From: a virus
Direction: 5' to 3' (one strand)
Virus record (IMG/VR): IMGVR_UViG_3300008954_002830
Span: 1-22,140 of that record
Length of the DNA: 22,140 bases
Shown piece after piece: positions 21,929-22,140 of the stretch. The translations under genes were made by a program, and so were the position numbers. Position 1 is the first letter of the stretch. Every line of letters begins with the position of its first letter. The notes beneath the pieces were generated by a model that did not search any database, had not been told where the DNA came from, and worked only from the letters and a program-made list of their open reading frames with translations.

Positions 21929-22140
21929 TGGACTTCCACTCCCATGGTATTTAGTCCGCCTCGACTCCATTCGTGATGCATAATATGACCAGTTTGGTTA
22001 TAATCTAGCCAGCCAAGCGCATGGCCAAGCTCGTGTTCTAGAATTCGGTCGGCTTCGCCCCATGTATTTTTAAGCGCAATTTTGGCTTTCAAAATCTCTC
22101 GGGTTTCTCTGTCAATCCACGACGTTGTGGTTGCGAGCGC
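21925..22140 (-). CDS. Metzincin-type zinc protease, C-terminal part (cut by window edge)
   Basis: The last 71 residues of a protein whose start lies beyond 22140. EHELGHALGWLDYNQTGHIM contains the HExxHxxGxxD zinc motif of matrixin-like metzincins, with the Met of the Met-turn (IM) following. The tail is HHEWSRGGLNTMGVEVQ. Metzincins are secreted or surface proteases; in phages they are usually thought to act on proteins of the envelope or virion. The upstream part, including any signal peptide, is not visible. Its TGA overlaps the HAD GTG. Confidence 0.85.
   Translation of the reverse strand, partial: ALATTTSWIDRETREILKAKIALKNTWGEADRILEHELGHALGWLDYNQTGHIMHHEWSRGGLNTMGVEVQ

Noticed and set aside
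21353-21970. HAD gene starting at the ATG at 21970
   Set aside because: The preceding protease stop overlaps the GTG at 21928 (GTGA), and the MKLLMENWRRFL start fits that site.

Overview
The window looks like about 22 kb of a large tailed-phage genome, probably from a marine or other aquatic bacterium. Every convincing gene (about 40) lies on the minus strand. They are packed with 1-17 nt overlaps, often ATGA, GTGA or TAATG. Gene types common in T4-like aquatic phages recur: PhoH with a PIN domain, a RecB/Cas4-like nuclease, a Fis-type HTH protein, a very acidic structural or scaffold-like protein, a HAD nucleotidase, an HxGH nucleotidyltransferase, zinc proteases and many 50-100 residue SH3-like or membrane proteins. 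No terminase, capsid or tail gene is visible, so phage origin is an inference. A chromosomal or prophage segment remains possible, because two lipoproteins look like those of Gram-negative (deltaproteobacterial or myxobacterial style) hosts. All family resemblances come from memory and motifs, not from searches.

In transcription order, from high to low coordinates. 22140-18354: a metzincin protease (cut by the window edge), a HAD nucleotidase, a coiled-coil membrane protein, several tiny proteins, a VOC protein, and an HExxH protease that carries an internal start. 18354-14965: a 740-residue fusion of a KxDG ligase-like domain with an HxGH nucleotidyltransferase, an acidic structural-like protein and an HTH regulator. 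14981-13488: a tmRNA with tag ANDNVAFDYALAA, a SlyD-like FKBP with a C-terminal Rho-N/SAP-like module, a second small protein with the same module, and a 40-residue membrane protein. 13495-9950: a large surface lipoprotein, a strong terminator, a Cys-rich microprotein and a VWA lipoprotein. 9895-5845: a nucleotidyltransferase, tRNA-Asn(GTT), a Cys microprotein, PhoH and a second HExxH protease. 5813-1: a PD-(D/E)XK nuclease followed by three glycosyltransferase genes, an Mpo1-like membrane protein and an epimerase (cut). This last block is a glycan-related operon.

Regulation is unusually readable. Five minus-strand sites match TTGACA-N17 plus a -10 of 4/6 to 6/6, and most lie inside the 3' ends of coding regions. 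One more such site points antisense. The clearest unexplained signal is a marked excess of GC-only palindromes: 21 GCCGGC, 4 GGCGCGCC, 2 GCGGCCGC and 2 GGCCGGCC in AT-rich DNA, the opposite of the palindrome avoidance common in phages. Five genes in the list (46, 40, 46 and 39 residues, plus the tmRNA tag) are very short and were read directly from the sequence.
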